From contig JAAYIK010000033.1 in assembly GCA_012523465.1 (NCBI GenBank), forward strand, positions 1 to 49,660: 49,660 nucleotides of DNA, written 5' to 3'. The notes under the pieces are model-generated. The model saw only the letters and a program-made list of their open reading frames with translations. It was not told the DNA's origin and ran no database searches. Below, piece after piece: positions 35,826-49,660 of the stretch. The DNA is from Lysobacteraceae bacterium (GTDB lineage Bacteria; Pseudomonadota; Gammaproteobacteria; Nitrococcales; AK92). Position numbers and translations under genes: made by a program. How positions within the stretch are numbered: the first letter of the stretch is position 1; each line of letters begins with the position of its first letter.

Positions 35826-35933
35826 GGCGCCGGCGGCGGCCGCCCGCCACGGCCCGAAGCCGAGGCGCTCGGCGCGGCGGTGCCGCCGGAACGCGCGTTC
35901 CCTTCGGCCGCCCCACCGCGGAAACTGACAGCT

Positions 35934-37511
35934 ATGGCCCGAGACATACACGCCCAGCGGATTCTCGTTCTCGATTTCGGTTCCCAATACACCCAGCTGA
36001 TCGCGCGGCGGGTCCGGGAGGCGGGCGTCTACTGCGAGATCTACGCCTACGATGCCGACGAAGCGGCGATTCGCCAATTTGCCCCGGCCGGCATCATCCT
36101 CTCCGGCGGGCCGGAATCGGTCACGCTGGAGCAGGGGCCGCGCGCGCCGCAAGTGGTGTTCGAGCTGGGCGTGCCGCTGCTGGGCATTTGCTACGGCATG
36201 CAGGTCATGGCGGTGCAGCTGGGCGGCGCGGTGGAGACCAGCGAGCGCAAGGAGTTCGGCTACGCCCAGGTGCGGGCCCGCGGTCACTCCCGCCTGCTGC
36301 GCGACATCGAGGACCACACTACGCCGGAAGGCTACGGCATGCTGGACGTGTGGATGAGCCACGGCGACAAGGTCACCCAGCTGCCGCCCGGCTTCAAGCT
36401 GATCGCCAGCACCGAAAGCTGCGAGATCGCCGGCATGGGCGACGACGCGCGCGGCTACTACGGCATCCAGTTCCATCCCGAGGTGACCCACACCCGGCAG
36501 GGGCAGCGGATTCTCGCCCGCTTCGTCCACGAGATCTGCGGCTGCCGCGCCGATTGGACGCCGGACAACATCATCGAGGACAGCATCCGCCGCATCCGCG
36601 AGCAGGTGGGCGACGACCAGGTCCTGCTGGGCCTGTCGGGCGGGGTGGACTCCTCGGTGGTGGCGGCGCTGCTGCACAAGGCCATCGGCGACCAGCTCAC
36701 CTGCGTGTTCGTCGACCACGGCCTGCTGCGCCTGGGCGAGGCAGACCAGGTCATGGACACCTTCGCCCGCCACATGGGCGTGAAGGTGATCCGGGTGGAC
36801 GCCGAGTCGCTGTTCCTCGAGCGCCTGGCCGGCGTCACCGACCCCGAGGAGAAGCGCAAGATCATCGGCCGCACCTTCATCGAGGTGTTCGACGCCGAGG
36901 CCGCCAAGCTCACCAACGTCAAGTGGCTGGCACAGGGGACGATCTATCCGGACGTCATCGAGTCCGCCGGCGCCAAGACCGGCAAGGCGCACGTCATCAA
37001 GTCGCACCACAACGTCGGCGGGCTGCCGGAGCGGATGCGGCTCAAGCTGCTCGAGCCGCTGCGCGAGCTGTTCAAGGACGAGGTGCGCAGGATCGGCGTG
37101 GAACTTGGGCTGCCGCACGAGATGGTCTACCGCCACCCCTTCCCCGGGCCGGGCCTCGGCGTGCGCATCCTGGGCGAGGTGAGGAAGGAGCATGCCGACC
37201 TGCTGCGCCGCGCCGATCACATCTTCATTGAGGAGCTGCGCCGGCACGGCCTCTACGACAAGGTGTCGCAGGCCTTCGCCGTGTTCCTGCCGGTCAAGAG
37301 CGTCGGCGTCACCGGCGACGGCCGCCGCTATGAGTACGTGGTGGCGCTGCGCGCGGTGGAGACGGTGGACTTCATGACCGCGCGCTGGGCGCAGCTGCCG
37401 TATGACTTCCTGGACCTGGTGTCCCGCCGCATCATTAACGAGATCGACGGCATCTCCCGCGTGGTCTACGACATCTCCGGTAAGCCGCCGGCGACGATCG
37501 AGTGGGAATGA
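35934..37511 (+). CDS. guaA: GMP synthase (glutamine-hydrolysing)
   Basis: Amidates XMP to GMP using glutamine and ATP. It has 525 residues: glutamine amidotransferase domain with LLGICYGMQ (nucleophile Cys) and [11 protein letters not shown]-pyrophosphatase domain with [19 protein letters not shown], and the C-terminal dimerisation domain ending in [11 protein letters not shown] 35934 begins [21 protein letters not shown], the normal start. Its 3' end is the recorded integration site of many genomic islands, and an integrase gene lies 227 bases beyond. Confidence 0.97.
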   Translation: MARDIHAQRILVLDFGSQYTQLIARRVREAGVYCEIYAYDADEAAIRQFAPAGIILSGGPESVTLEQGPRAPQVVFELGVPLLGICYGMQVMAVQLGGAVETSERKEFGYAQVRARGHSRLLRDIEDHTTPEGYGMLDVWMSHGDKVTQLPPGFKLIASTESCEIAGMGDDARGYYGIQFHPEVTHTRQGQRILARFVHEICGCRADWTPDNIIEDSIRRIREQVGDDQVLLGLSGGVDSSVVAALLHKAIGDQLTCVFVDHGLLRLGEADQVMDTFARHMGVKVIRVDAESLFLERLAGVTDPEEKRKIIGRTFIEVFDAEAAKLTNVKWLAQGTIYPDVIESAGAKTGKAHVIKSHHNVGGLPERMRLKLLEPLRELFKDEVRRIGVELGLPHEMVYRHPFPGPGLGVRILGEVRKEHADLLRRADHIFIEELRRHGLYDKVSQAFAVFLPVKSVGVTGDGRRYEYVVALRAVETVDFMTARWAQLPYDFLDLVSRRIINEIDGISRVVYDISGKPPATIEWE

Positions 37512-37557
37512 TTCCACGTCCGGCAGCTGCCGGCAGGATCAGGCACCAGACACACCT

Positions 37558-37583
37558 AAGCCCGCGTCACTGCGGGCTTTTTT
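37558..37583 (+). terminator. Rho-independent terminator of guaBA
   Basis: An 8-bp stem AAGCCCGC / GCGGGCTT with a six-base loop, followed by TTTT and then TGTGTTTT. An earlier 6-bp palindrome CGGCAG / CTGCCG lies at 37521-37532. Confidence 0.8.
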
Positions 37584-37738
37584 GTGTTTTCAACCTGGCA
37601 CGGACTGGCAGCTTGGGGTGTGGCCCAACACGAATTTTTCATGGCATAGTCGATGGCACGAAACCGGCCCTGTGCCATGCCTCGCCGCCGATGCCATGCA
37701 CCTCGTTCCCAGGTGGTCATGGTATCGGAATCATGTAA
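37584..37738 (+). promoter_or_regulatory. Integrase-proximal region with TGGCACG repeats (putative arm-type sites)
   Basis: TGGCACG appears at about 37598 and 37655, and its complement-like GTGCCA appears at about 37673, forming an inverted repeat around CGAAACCGGCCCT. Recurrent short motifs next to an integrase are typical of arm-binding sites and of the attachment region. No gene was recognised; a peptide frame MARNRPCAMPRRRC from 37653 stops soon and could be a decayed N-terminus of the integrase. Confidence 0.3.
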
Positions 37739-38686
37739 GTGATTGGTGTAAAACGAATTTTTGTAGTTCCGAGCGGGGTCTTTCGGGCATCGCTCCGCTA
37801 CAACTACGCCCTCAACGGGCGCCAGGAGACCATCACCTTCGGCCGGTACGGGCCGGGCGGGATCACGCTGGCCGAGGCCCGGGAACGCCTGGCCGAAGCC
37901 AAGAAGATGATCGCGGCGGGGAAGTCTCCGGCCCGGGAGAAAGCCAGGGAGAAGGCCCGTGTGCGCGACGCCGAGACGTTTGGTGCCTGGGCGGAAAAGT
38001 GGCTTCGCAGCTACCCGATGGCCGACTCCACCCGCGACATGCGGCGCTCGGTCTATGAGCGTGACCTGAAGGCCAAGTTCGGCAACCTCAAGCTGACCGA
38101 GATCACCCACGAAGACCTGCGGGCCCTGACCGACGCCATCGTCGAGCGGGGCGCGCCGGCCACCGCCGTCCATGCGCGCGAGATCGTGTACCAGGTCTAC
38201 CGGTGGGCCATCGAGCGGGGCCAGAAGGTGGAGAATCCCGCCGAGCTGGTCCGCCCGGCCAGCATCGCGAAGTTCGCGCCGCGCGACCGCGCCCTGACGC
38301 CGGAAGAGATCGGCCTCATGTACCAGTACCTGGAGCGCGTCGGCACGTCGCCGTCGATCCGCGCCGCCGTGAAGCTGCTCCTGCTGACGATGGTGCGCAA
38401 GAGCGAGCTGACCAACGCCAGGTGGAGCGAGATCAACTTCAGCGAAGCCCTGTGGACCATCCCGAAGGAACGGATGAAGCGGCGCAACCCGCACCTGGTG
38501 TTCCTGTCGCGGCAGGCGATGGACCTGCTGGTCGCGCTGAAAACCTTTGCCGGTGGTTCGGAATACGTCCTGCCGTCGCGCTATGACCCCAGTGCGCCCA
38601 TGAGCAGCGCCACGCTCAACCAGGTGATGAAGCTGACCTATCAGTTGGCCCGGTTGGGCGCAATCAGTTCGATGCCTCGCTCTTAG
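37739..38686 (+). pseudogene. P4-type tyrosine integrase, truncated at its C-terminus
   Basis: The N-terminal arm-binding DUF4102-like region is present in part (RYNYALNGRQETITFGRYGPGG, LAEARERLAEAKKMI), followed by the SAM-like core (AETFGAWAEKWLRSY) and the catalytic domain up to RMKRRNPHLVFLSRQAMDLLVAL. One catalytic Arg is present in MVRKSELTNARW. After about base 38643 the protein turns into IS5-type transposase sequence on the opposite strand, and the HxxR and Tyr nucleophile motifs are missing, so it cannot act. The start GTG 37739 lacks the usual beginning of the family. The gene sits just downstream of guaA, so it is the likely integrase of the island. Confidence 0.8.
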
Positions 38687-39005
38687 GCGAGTTGCTCGTC
38701 GAGAGCGTCGCTGTCGAAGCCCTTGTCGCCGATCAGGCGCTCTGGGAGTTCGAGGGTGAGGCAGGCGTCGAGAGTCTCGTCGACAAGCGTGACTTCATGA
38801 GGCGAAGCGCTTGCAACCCATACGGCGACAGGGAGGCCAGAGCGATCGGTGATGGCCATGATCCTGGAGCCTTGCCCCTCTTCGTCTTGCCGACGTGGTC
38901 CAGGCCGCTGGCTCCCATTGTGGGCTCACACCGTAAGGCCGCCCAGGCGCTTGGCCTGTGGGCCATCCATGAGACCACTTCCAGGCGCGGTACCGCTTGT
39001 CGCAC
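38644..39005 (-). pseudogene. IS5-family transposase remnant
   Basis: On the reverse strand, translated segments in more than one frame read KTKRGKGSRIMAITDRSGL, WVASASPHEVTLVDETLDAC, LPERLIGDKGFDSDALDEQLA and, after a stop at 38682, ERGIELIAPNRAN. These match the middle of IS5-family DDE transposases. A one-base loss near 38876 shifts the frame. Both element ends are absent. It has replaced the 3' end of the integrase and lies against the hsdR stop. Confidence 0.7.
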
Positions 39006-39030
39006 CTTATCCCTGTCCCTGACAGCTGTT

Positions 39031-43243
<4,213 letters not shown>

Positions 43244-43322
43244 GGTTTTCTCTCCCTGAAAAACGATACGGCATCCTTCACCCACGGTTTGCCGGAAATG
43301 GGCCAAGCCTCGGTGAGGTGGA

Positions 43323-44290
43323 TCATGCCAAAACCAAGCCAGGTTTCAGACCGAGCCGCTCACGAAACTCCGGTGGAATATCGCCCCAGTGTTCGATCAA
43401 CAGATCGACGAGCTGGCGCCCGTTGATCAGGCCGATGCGCGGGAAGCCGGGCTCCAGCGCCACGTCGGCGGCGGCATTCTGGAAGTCGGCGGTGGTGATG
43501 AAAGCGCCCTGTCCACCGAAAGGGATGGCCTGCCGAAGCTGTCGCACCGTGTTCGCACTGACCTTGGCGCCGAGCTTGTAACGTTTGGCCTGCACAAAGA
43601 CCTTGACCTTGGCGAGGTTGGCGACATTCAGCTCCCCCGTGGCGTCGACGCCGCCATCGCCCGTCTTGCCGGTGACCTCCGAACCCTCGAAGCCCAGCGC
43701 GGTGAGCAGATGCCCGACCAGAATCTCGAACTCCTTGTCGTCCAGCTCTAGCACCTGTTCCAGCACAACGCGGTAGGGGTCGTACAATGAAGGAGCCGAC
43801 TTGGGCGCCAGATCCGAGCGGCCAATGGCCGCCAGAAACTCGTCGCGCTGGGAAACGGCAAATACGGTCAGAGAAGAACGGATCGTGTTCTGGAAGGGCA
43901 CGGAGAAGTCCCCACGCTTGAGCCGTTCCTTTGCCCACACGACCCGACGGCGGTGGCGATAAGGGCAGCCATCATCACCTGGTGCAAAGTAATACGAGGG
44001 CTCTGGCGCGACCTGCCCGTAGTGCAGCCACTCGGTATCGGCAGCAGGCGTGATGACATAGTCGCCGGTGCTAATCTCCAGAAGAAAGCGCGCAATCTGC
44101 CCAACCTGTTGCCCAATGACGATGTTGCTCGTGTCGTTTGGGTGTTCGGCTTTGTAGATTGGATACAGCTCGTCGCGCGACCTGATCGCAGACAGATCCG
44201 TGTTTGGCAACCAGCCAATGGCGACGTAACCGCCCTCGACGAAATGCTTGGTGAAAGTGCCGAATTCGGCTCGAACGCACCAGACGTTGG

Positions 44291-44294
<4 letters not shown>
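43323..44294 (-). CDS. Mrr-like restriction endonuclease with PUA-like N-terminal domain
   Basis: A 323-residue protein. The C-terminal half is an Mrr-type PD-(D/E)XK nuclease: [30 protein letters not shown] (D217) and VFVQAKRYK (Q235/K237). The N-terminal 150 residues ([39 protein letters not shown]) look like a beta-rich PUA/EVE-like reader. I infer a modification-dependent (type IV-like) nuclease, perhaps one that senses modified bases. It overlaps hsdS by 4 bases (ATGA), so its translation is coupled to the specificity subunit. Confidence 0.85.
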
Positions 44295-45551
<1,257 letters not shown>

Positions 45552-45562
<11 letters not shown>

Positions 45563-45644
45563 ACCCAAGCTCCCTCAGGTTGAGCTCAATCGCCGCATCC
45601 AGCCGGGCCGCTTCCGCCCGCTGCCCGCGCCACCTATTCGCCAT
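45552..45644 (-). CDS. 30-residue leftover copy of the HsdM C-terminus, between fic and hsdS
   Basis: Frame ATG 45644 to TGA 45552 encodes [20 protein letters not shown] and ends [10 protein letters not shown]. The stretch [13 protein letters not shown] is identical to the HsdM tail at 46880 onward ([24 protein letters not shown]). At the DNA level 45589-45634 and 46923-46968 match at 42 of 46 positions. Its ATG overlaps the fic stop (ATGGCGAATAG) and its TGA overlaps the hsdS ATG (ATGGCGAGTGA). It is best read as an insertion scar that now couples translation from fic to hsdS. Not expected to be a functional protein. Confidence 0.6.
45589..45634. repeat. Repeat of hsdM 3' end, copy 1
   Basis: 46 bases that match 46923-46968 at 42 positions, in the same orientation. 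It is the HsdM-tail-like segment between fic and hsdS. Confidence 0.75.
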
Positions 45645-46818
45645 ACCCGTCTTCCCTCTGCTCATCAAACAGCCTCAGGTACGGCTCGAACACGAAGCGC
45701 CGGTTGCGCGCATAGCCGGTGATCTCGCGCAGCAGGCCGATGCCTTCCAGCCTGCTGACGATCTGGTTGGCGCCGGCGGGGGTGAGGTCCAGCCATTCGC
45801 GCACGGTGGCAACGGTGACGATGGGGTGGTCGAACAGGCGGTCCATCACGCGCTGGCCGTTGGCCGCGGCGCGGCCCAGCCCTTCGGTGATGCGGGCGCG
45901 GAATTCTTCGCGCATGCGCAGGATGGCGGCGGCGGTCAGGGCGGCCTCGCGGCTGACGCTGACCACACCTTCCAGGAAGAAGCCCAGCCAGCCTTCCCAG
46001 TCCCCCGCGTCACGCACGGCCTGCAGGCGTTCGTAGTACTCGCTGCGGCGCTGCTTGAAGTAGTGCGAGAGGTAGAGCACCGGTTTGTTGAGCAGGCGTT
46101 TTTCCGTGAGCAGGAAGGTGATGAGCAGGCGCCCCATGCGGCCGTTGCCGTCGAGGAAGGGATGGATGGTTTCGAACTGGGCATGGGCCAGCCCCACCTG
46201 GATCAGGGGCGGCAGGCCGGCGCCGTCGTGCAGGAACCTTTCCAGGTCGGACAGGGCGCCAGGCACCTCATGCGGCGGGGGCGGCACGAAGGTGGCGTTG
46301 GCCAGGGTGCAGCCGCCGGGGCCGATCCAGTTCTGGCTGGTGCGCAGCTCGCCCGGCGCGAGGCGTCCTCCGCGTACACCCTGCATCAGTTCGGCGTGGA
46401 TCTCGCGGATCAGGCGCACGGAGACGGGCAGGTCGGCCAGCCGGGCCAGGCCATGGTTCATGGCGCGCACGTAGTTGGCCACCTCGTTCACGTCCCTGGG
46501 GGTATCCGGGTCGAACAGTTGCGCCTCGGCAGCCAGCAGGTTCTGCAGGGAGCTTTGCGTGCCCTCGATCTGGCTGGAGAGCACGGCCTCCTTGCGGACA
46601 TACATAAACACGAACAGGTCGGGATTGGGCAGCGTGAGCACGGCGCCGTCCAGCCGTCCCAGGGCGTGGTCTGCCTCCGACAGGCGCTCGCGCAGCGGGC
46701 CGGAGAGGTCCAGGGGCGGATCCGGGGGAAGGGGCGCGGGGACGAAGGCCCGGTAGCCGGCGGGCTGTTGCTGGTAACGCCCAGCCCGGAAGCGCATGGG
46801 ATGGGGTGTGTTCATCAT
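45634..46818 (-). CDS. fic: Class II Fic-family protein with C-terminal winged helix
   Basis: A 394-residue protein. The Fic core has HPFLDGNGRMGR (219-230), the full AMPylation motif. An inhibitory helix lies before it, SSQIEG (81-86, S-x-x-x-E-G), which marks class II and implies auto-inhibition. The C-terminal part (about 290-394) contains a winged-helix DNA-binding segment (VATVREWLDLTPAGANQIVSRLEG), so self-regulation is plausible. A 19-bp palindrome sits immediately upstream. The stop is overlapped by the HsdM-tail ORF. Start ATG 46818 (ATGATG); no clear Shine-Dalgarno. Confidence 0.93.
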   Translation of the reverse strand: MMNTPHPMRFRAGRYQQQPAGYRAFVPAPLPPDPPLDLSGPLRERLSEADHALGRLDGAVLTLPNPDLFVFMYVRKEAVLSSQIEGTQSSLQNLLAAEAQLFDPDTPRDVNEVANYVRAMNHGLARLADLPVSVRLIREIHAELMQGVRGGRLAPGELRTSQNWIGPGGCTLANATFVPPPPHEVPGALSDLERFLHDGAGLPPLIQVGLAHAQFETIHPFLDGNGRMGRLLITFLLTEKRLLNKPVLYLSHYFKQRRSEYYERLQAVRDAGDWEGWLGFFLEGVVSVSREAALTAAAILRMREEFRARITEGLGRAAANGQRVMDRLFDHPIVTVATVREWLDLTPAGANQIVSRLEGIGLLREITGYARNRRFVFEPYLRLFDEQREDGYGE

Positions 46819-46830
46819 GAACCGCGATGG

Positions 46831-46849
46831 GCTACTTGTTACACGTAGC
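46831..46849. promoter_or_regulatory. 19-bp palindromic operator between hsdM and fic
   Basis: GCTACTTGTTACACGTAGC equals its own reverse complement at 16 of 19 positions (GCTACnTGTnACAnGTAGC). It lies in the 61-base gap between hsdM and fic, 12 bases before the fic ATG. On the reverse strand a CATAAT sequence (about 46856-46861) could be a -10, which the operator would overlap just downstream. The Fic protein has its own winged helix and is the obvious candidate binder. Confidence 0.6.
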
Positions 46850-46879
46850 GTTTATTATGAAGCGGGTTCGTGGCTGAAT

Positions 46880-48469
<1,590 letters not shown>

Positions 48470-48499
48470 GATGTTCTTGCCCTTTACGTAATGCTCTTT

Positions 48500-48657
48500 T
48501 TACTCTCTGGCAATGGTCCGACGCCTGGGCTCGGCCCAGTACCGGCACAGCACGATGCCGGTCTCGATGGTTTTCCCGAGGCCGCCCGACGGGTCAGGTC
48601 GTAGGCGTAGTACTTGGCGTGGTGCGGGGTGAGGGAGATGACATCAGGCGACGCCAT
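48500..48657 (-). pseudogene. Remnant of an SNF2/DEAD-type helicase with an internal deletion
   Basis: ATG 48657 overlaps the stop of the WYL gene by 14 bases and opens MASPDVISLTPHHAKYYAYDLTRR, a characteristic start of RapA-like helicases. In another frame at the same stretch, GLGKTIETGIVLCRYWAEPR then TIARE and TAA (48500-48502) follow, containing a Walker A (GLGKT). The roughly 60-100 residues that should lie between the two parts are missing. The join is near 48600. So a helicase gene followed the WYL regulator and has since been deleted. Confidence 0.6.
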
Positions 48658-49501
48658 CGAGCACCTCCCGGTTCAGTAGCACGATCTGCTGCTCCGCCGG
48701 GTTCCGGGCGGACGGGGCGGTATCCAGCCCGAGACGCCTGAGCGTGTAGTAGAGCAGGGCCTTGCGGACGGTGATCCTGGCTTTGCCGTTGCGCATCCCG
48801 TAGTCGCGGGCGATGACCTTCTTTTGTGCATCGGAGAGCCCCGGGTGCGGGCCGATTTCCAGCGTCACGAGCGTGTGCCAGTCGGCGTCCCGGGCGGGGT
48901 CGACGTCGCTCGGGCGGCTGTTGCGGATGCCGAGGATGCGTGCCAGCAGGAAGTCCTTGAAGCATTGGTCGGTGAAGCACCAGGCCCGCGCGTGCCAGCG
49001 GAAGCCGTCGAACGCGAGCGCATGCGGCGCAATCCAGCGCCAGCGTGGGGCGGGGCTGGAAAGGGACTGGTACTCGACCTCAAGCGCCTGCCTGGCACGG
49101 ATCGCTTCGATGACGCGGCGCAGCGTGTGGGCATCGATGCCACGGACAGGGCTGGGGACCGTATCGAAGGCCGGCAGCCGGCCGATCCAGGTTTCCTCCT
49201 GCGTGACGATGCCGTCGGAGATCGACCGCAATTGGGACAGGTAGCTGGCCGGGTCCGGTTTCAGGAACAGGGGCTCGAAGCGGTCGCCCCGGACGTAGGC
49301 GCGGGCACTCTTGTCGTAGACCATGTTGCCGTGCGCCATGCCGAGATACCGGTTCAGGTCGGCGGAGGCCTGGTTGATCGAGATCCCGAAGGCGGCCATC
49401 AGGTCGCTACGGTTGACATGGCCCTCCCAGAAGAGCCGGAACTCGATGAATTCGAGCCGGCGCTCAATGCCCCACCGAACGCTGCCTTGCGTTGTCCCCA
49501 C
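48644..49501 (-). CDS. WYL-domain transcriptional regulator (BrxR/CapW-like)
   Basis: A 285-residue protein: an N-terminal winged helix (about 10-75, RLEFIEFRLFWEGHVNRSDL), then a WYL domain from about 140 to 210 (LEVEYQSLSSPAPRWRWIAPHALAFDGFRWHARAWC) and a C-terminal WCX-like part. Its size and plan resemble BrxR/CapW regulators, which sit at the start of phage-defence operons and repress them until a ligand is sensed. The likely start is GTG 49501. The helicase remnant overlaps its stop, so the original partner was translationally coupled. Confidence 0.85.
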   Translation of the reverse strand: MGTTQGSVRWGIERRLEFIEFRLFWEGHVNRSDLMAAFGISINQASADLNRYLGMAHGNMVYDKSARAYVRGDRFEPLFLKPDPASYLSQLRSISDGIVTQEETWIGRLPAFDTVPSPVRGIDAHTLRRVIEAIRARQALEVEYQSLSSPAPRWRWIAPHALAFDGFRWHARAWCFTDQCFKDFLLARILGIRNSRPSDVDPARDADWHTLVTLEIGPHPGLSDAQKKVIARDYGMRNGKARITVRKALLYYTLRRLGLDTAPSARNPAEQQIVLLNREVLDGVA

Positions 49502-49660
49502 CCTTGCACCCCAGTATCGTGACCCGTATCAGGATTGTATTCGACCAGTTTCTGGTTGGTTTGTAAAGAGAGGGGGCTATGGCAGGGGGATTATCGCCGC
49601 GAGGGAGAGGGAGGCGGTGCGGTCAGCGGAGCGTGGTATTTTTTCATGGTATTAGGTGCA
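49502..49660 (-). promoter_or_regulatory. Upstream region of the WYL regulator
   Basis: On the reverse strand, TACAAT (complement of 49534-49539) could be a -10 box, about 35 bases before the GTG. A perfect palindrome ACCAG-TTT-CTGGT is at 49544-49556 and GTATC is repeated at 49514-49518 and 49526-49530; one of these may be the regulator's operator. On the forward strand an ORF starting ATG 49579 with GGGGG before it stays open to the window edge; it encodes nothing recognisable. Confidence 0.4.

Noticed and set aside
49579..49660. Forward ORF starting at 49579 and open to the edge
   Set aside because: Only 27 codons are visible, arginine- and glycine-rich with no motif; a GGGGG before the ATG is not enough support.

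Overview
The window is a GC-rich, almost gap-free bacterial chromosome segment. Gene content and order point to a gammaproteobacterium: glyA-nrdR-ribD-ribE-ribBA-ribH-nusB-thiL-pgpA, a four-cysteine FNR/ANR regulator, ProQ/FinO, DksA, class I DAHP synthase, Lnt, xseA and guaBA. I cannot name the genus. No rRNA, tRNA or CRISPR was recognised.

Layout. (1) 1-4277 is a decayed mobile-element end (phage or conjugative element). One long polyvalent-protein gene, with coiled-coil, GGDEF-like and ParB-like parts, is cut by a complete IS481-family insertion at 1281-2321 that carries a perfect 6-bp target duplication. (2) 4603-13353 is a forward run for one-carbon metabolism, riboflavin (flavin) synthesis, nusB, thiamine kinase and phospholipid synthesis, ending in an FNR-type regulator with an FNR box on its own promoter. 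(3) 13485-18753 is mostly reverse: proQ-like, gshA, sufT, moeB, prmC and a Trm112-like gene; a small zinc-ribbon gene with an internal amber codon lies among them on the forward strand. (4) 19043-34209 is mixed housekeeping: a stand-alone ClpX paralogue, aroG, dksA, thioesterases, a hydroxyacid dehydrogenase, gamma carbonic anhydrase, a ComB-like phosphatase, a BI-1 membrane protein, YaeQ, methyltransferase, a MaoC dehydratase, lnt, xseA and an M23 peptidase with an in-frame stop. A candidate small RNA with an anti-Shine-Dalgarno tract lies at 28529-28589. (5) 34353-37511 is guaB-guaA.

(6) From 37584 to the right edge is a genomic island at the 3' end of guaA. It starts with a truncated P4-type integrase and an IS5-family transposase remnant. 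It then holds a reverse-strand defence operon: WYL-domain regulator, deleted helicase remnant, hsdM, Fic, hsdS, Mrr-like nuclease, RhuM-Fic fusion, hsdR. Start-stop overlaps, a leftover copy of the HsdM tail and a palindromic operator before fic suggest that cassettes were inserted into an ancestral hsdM-hsdS-hsdR operon. This composite locus is the most interesting part of the window.
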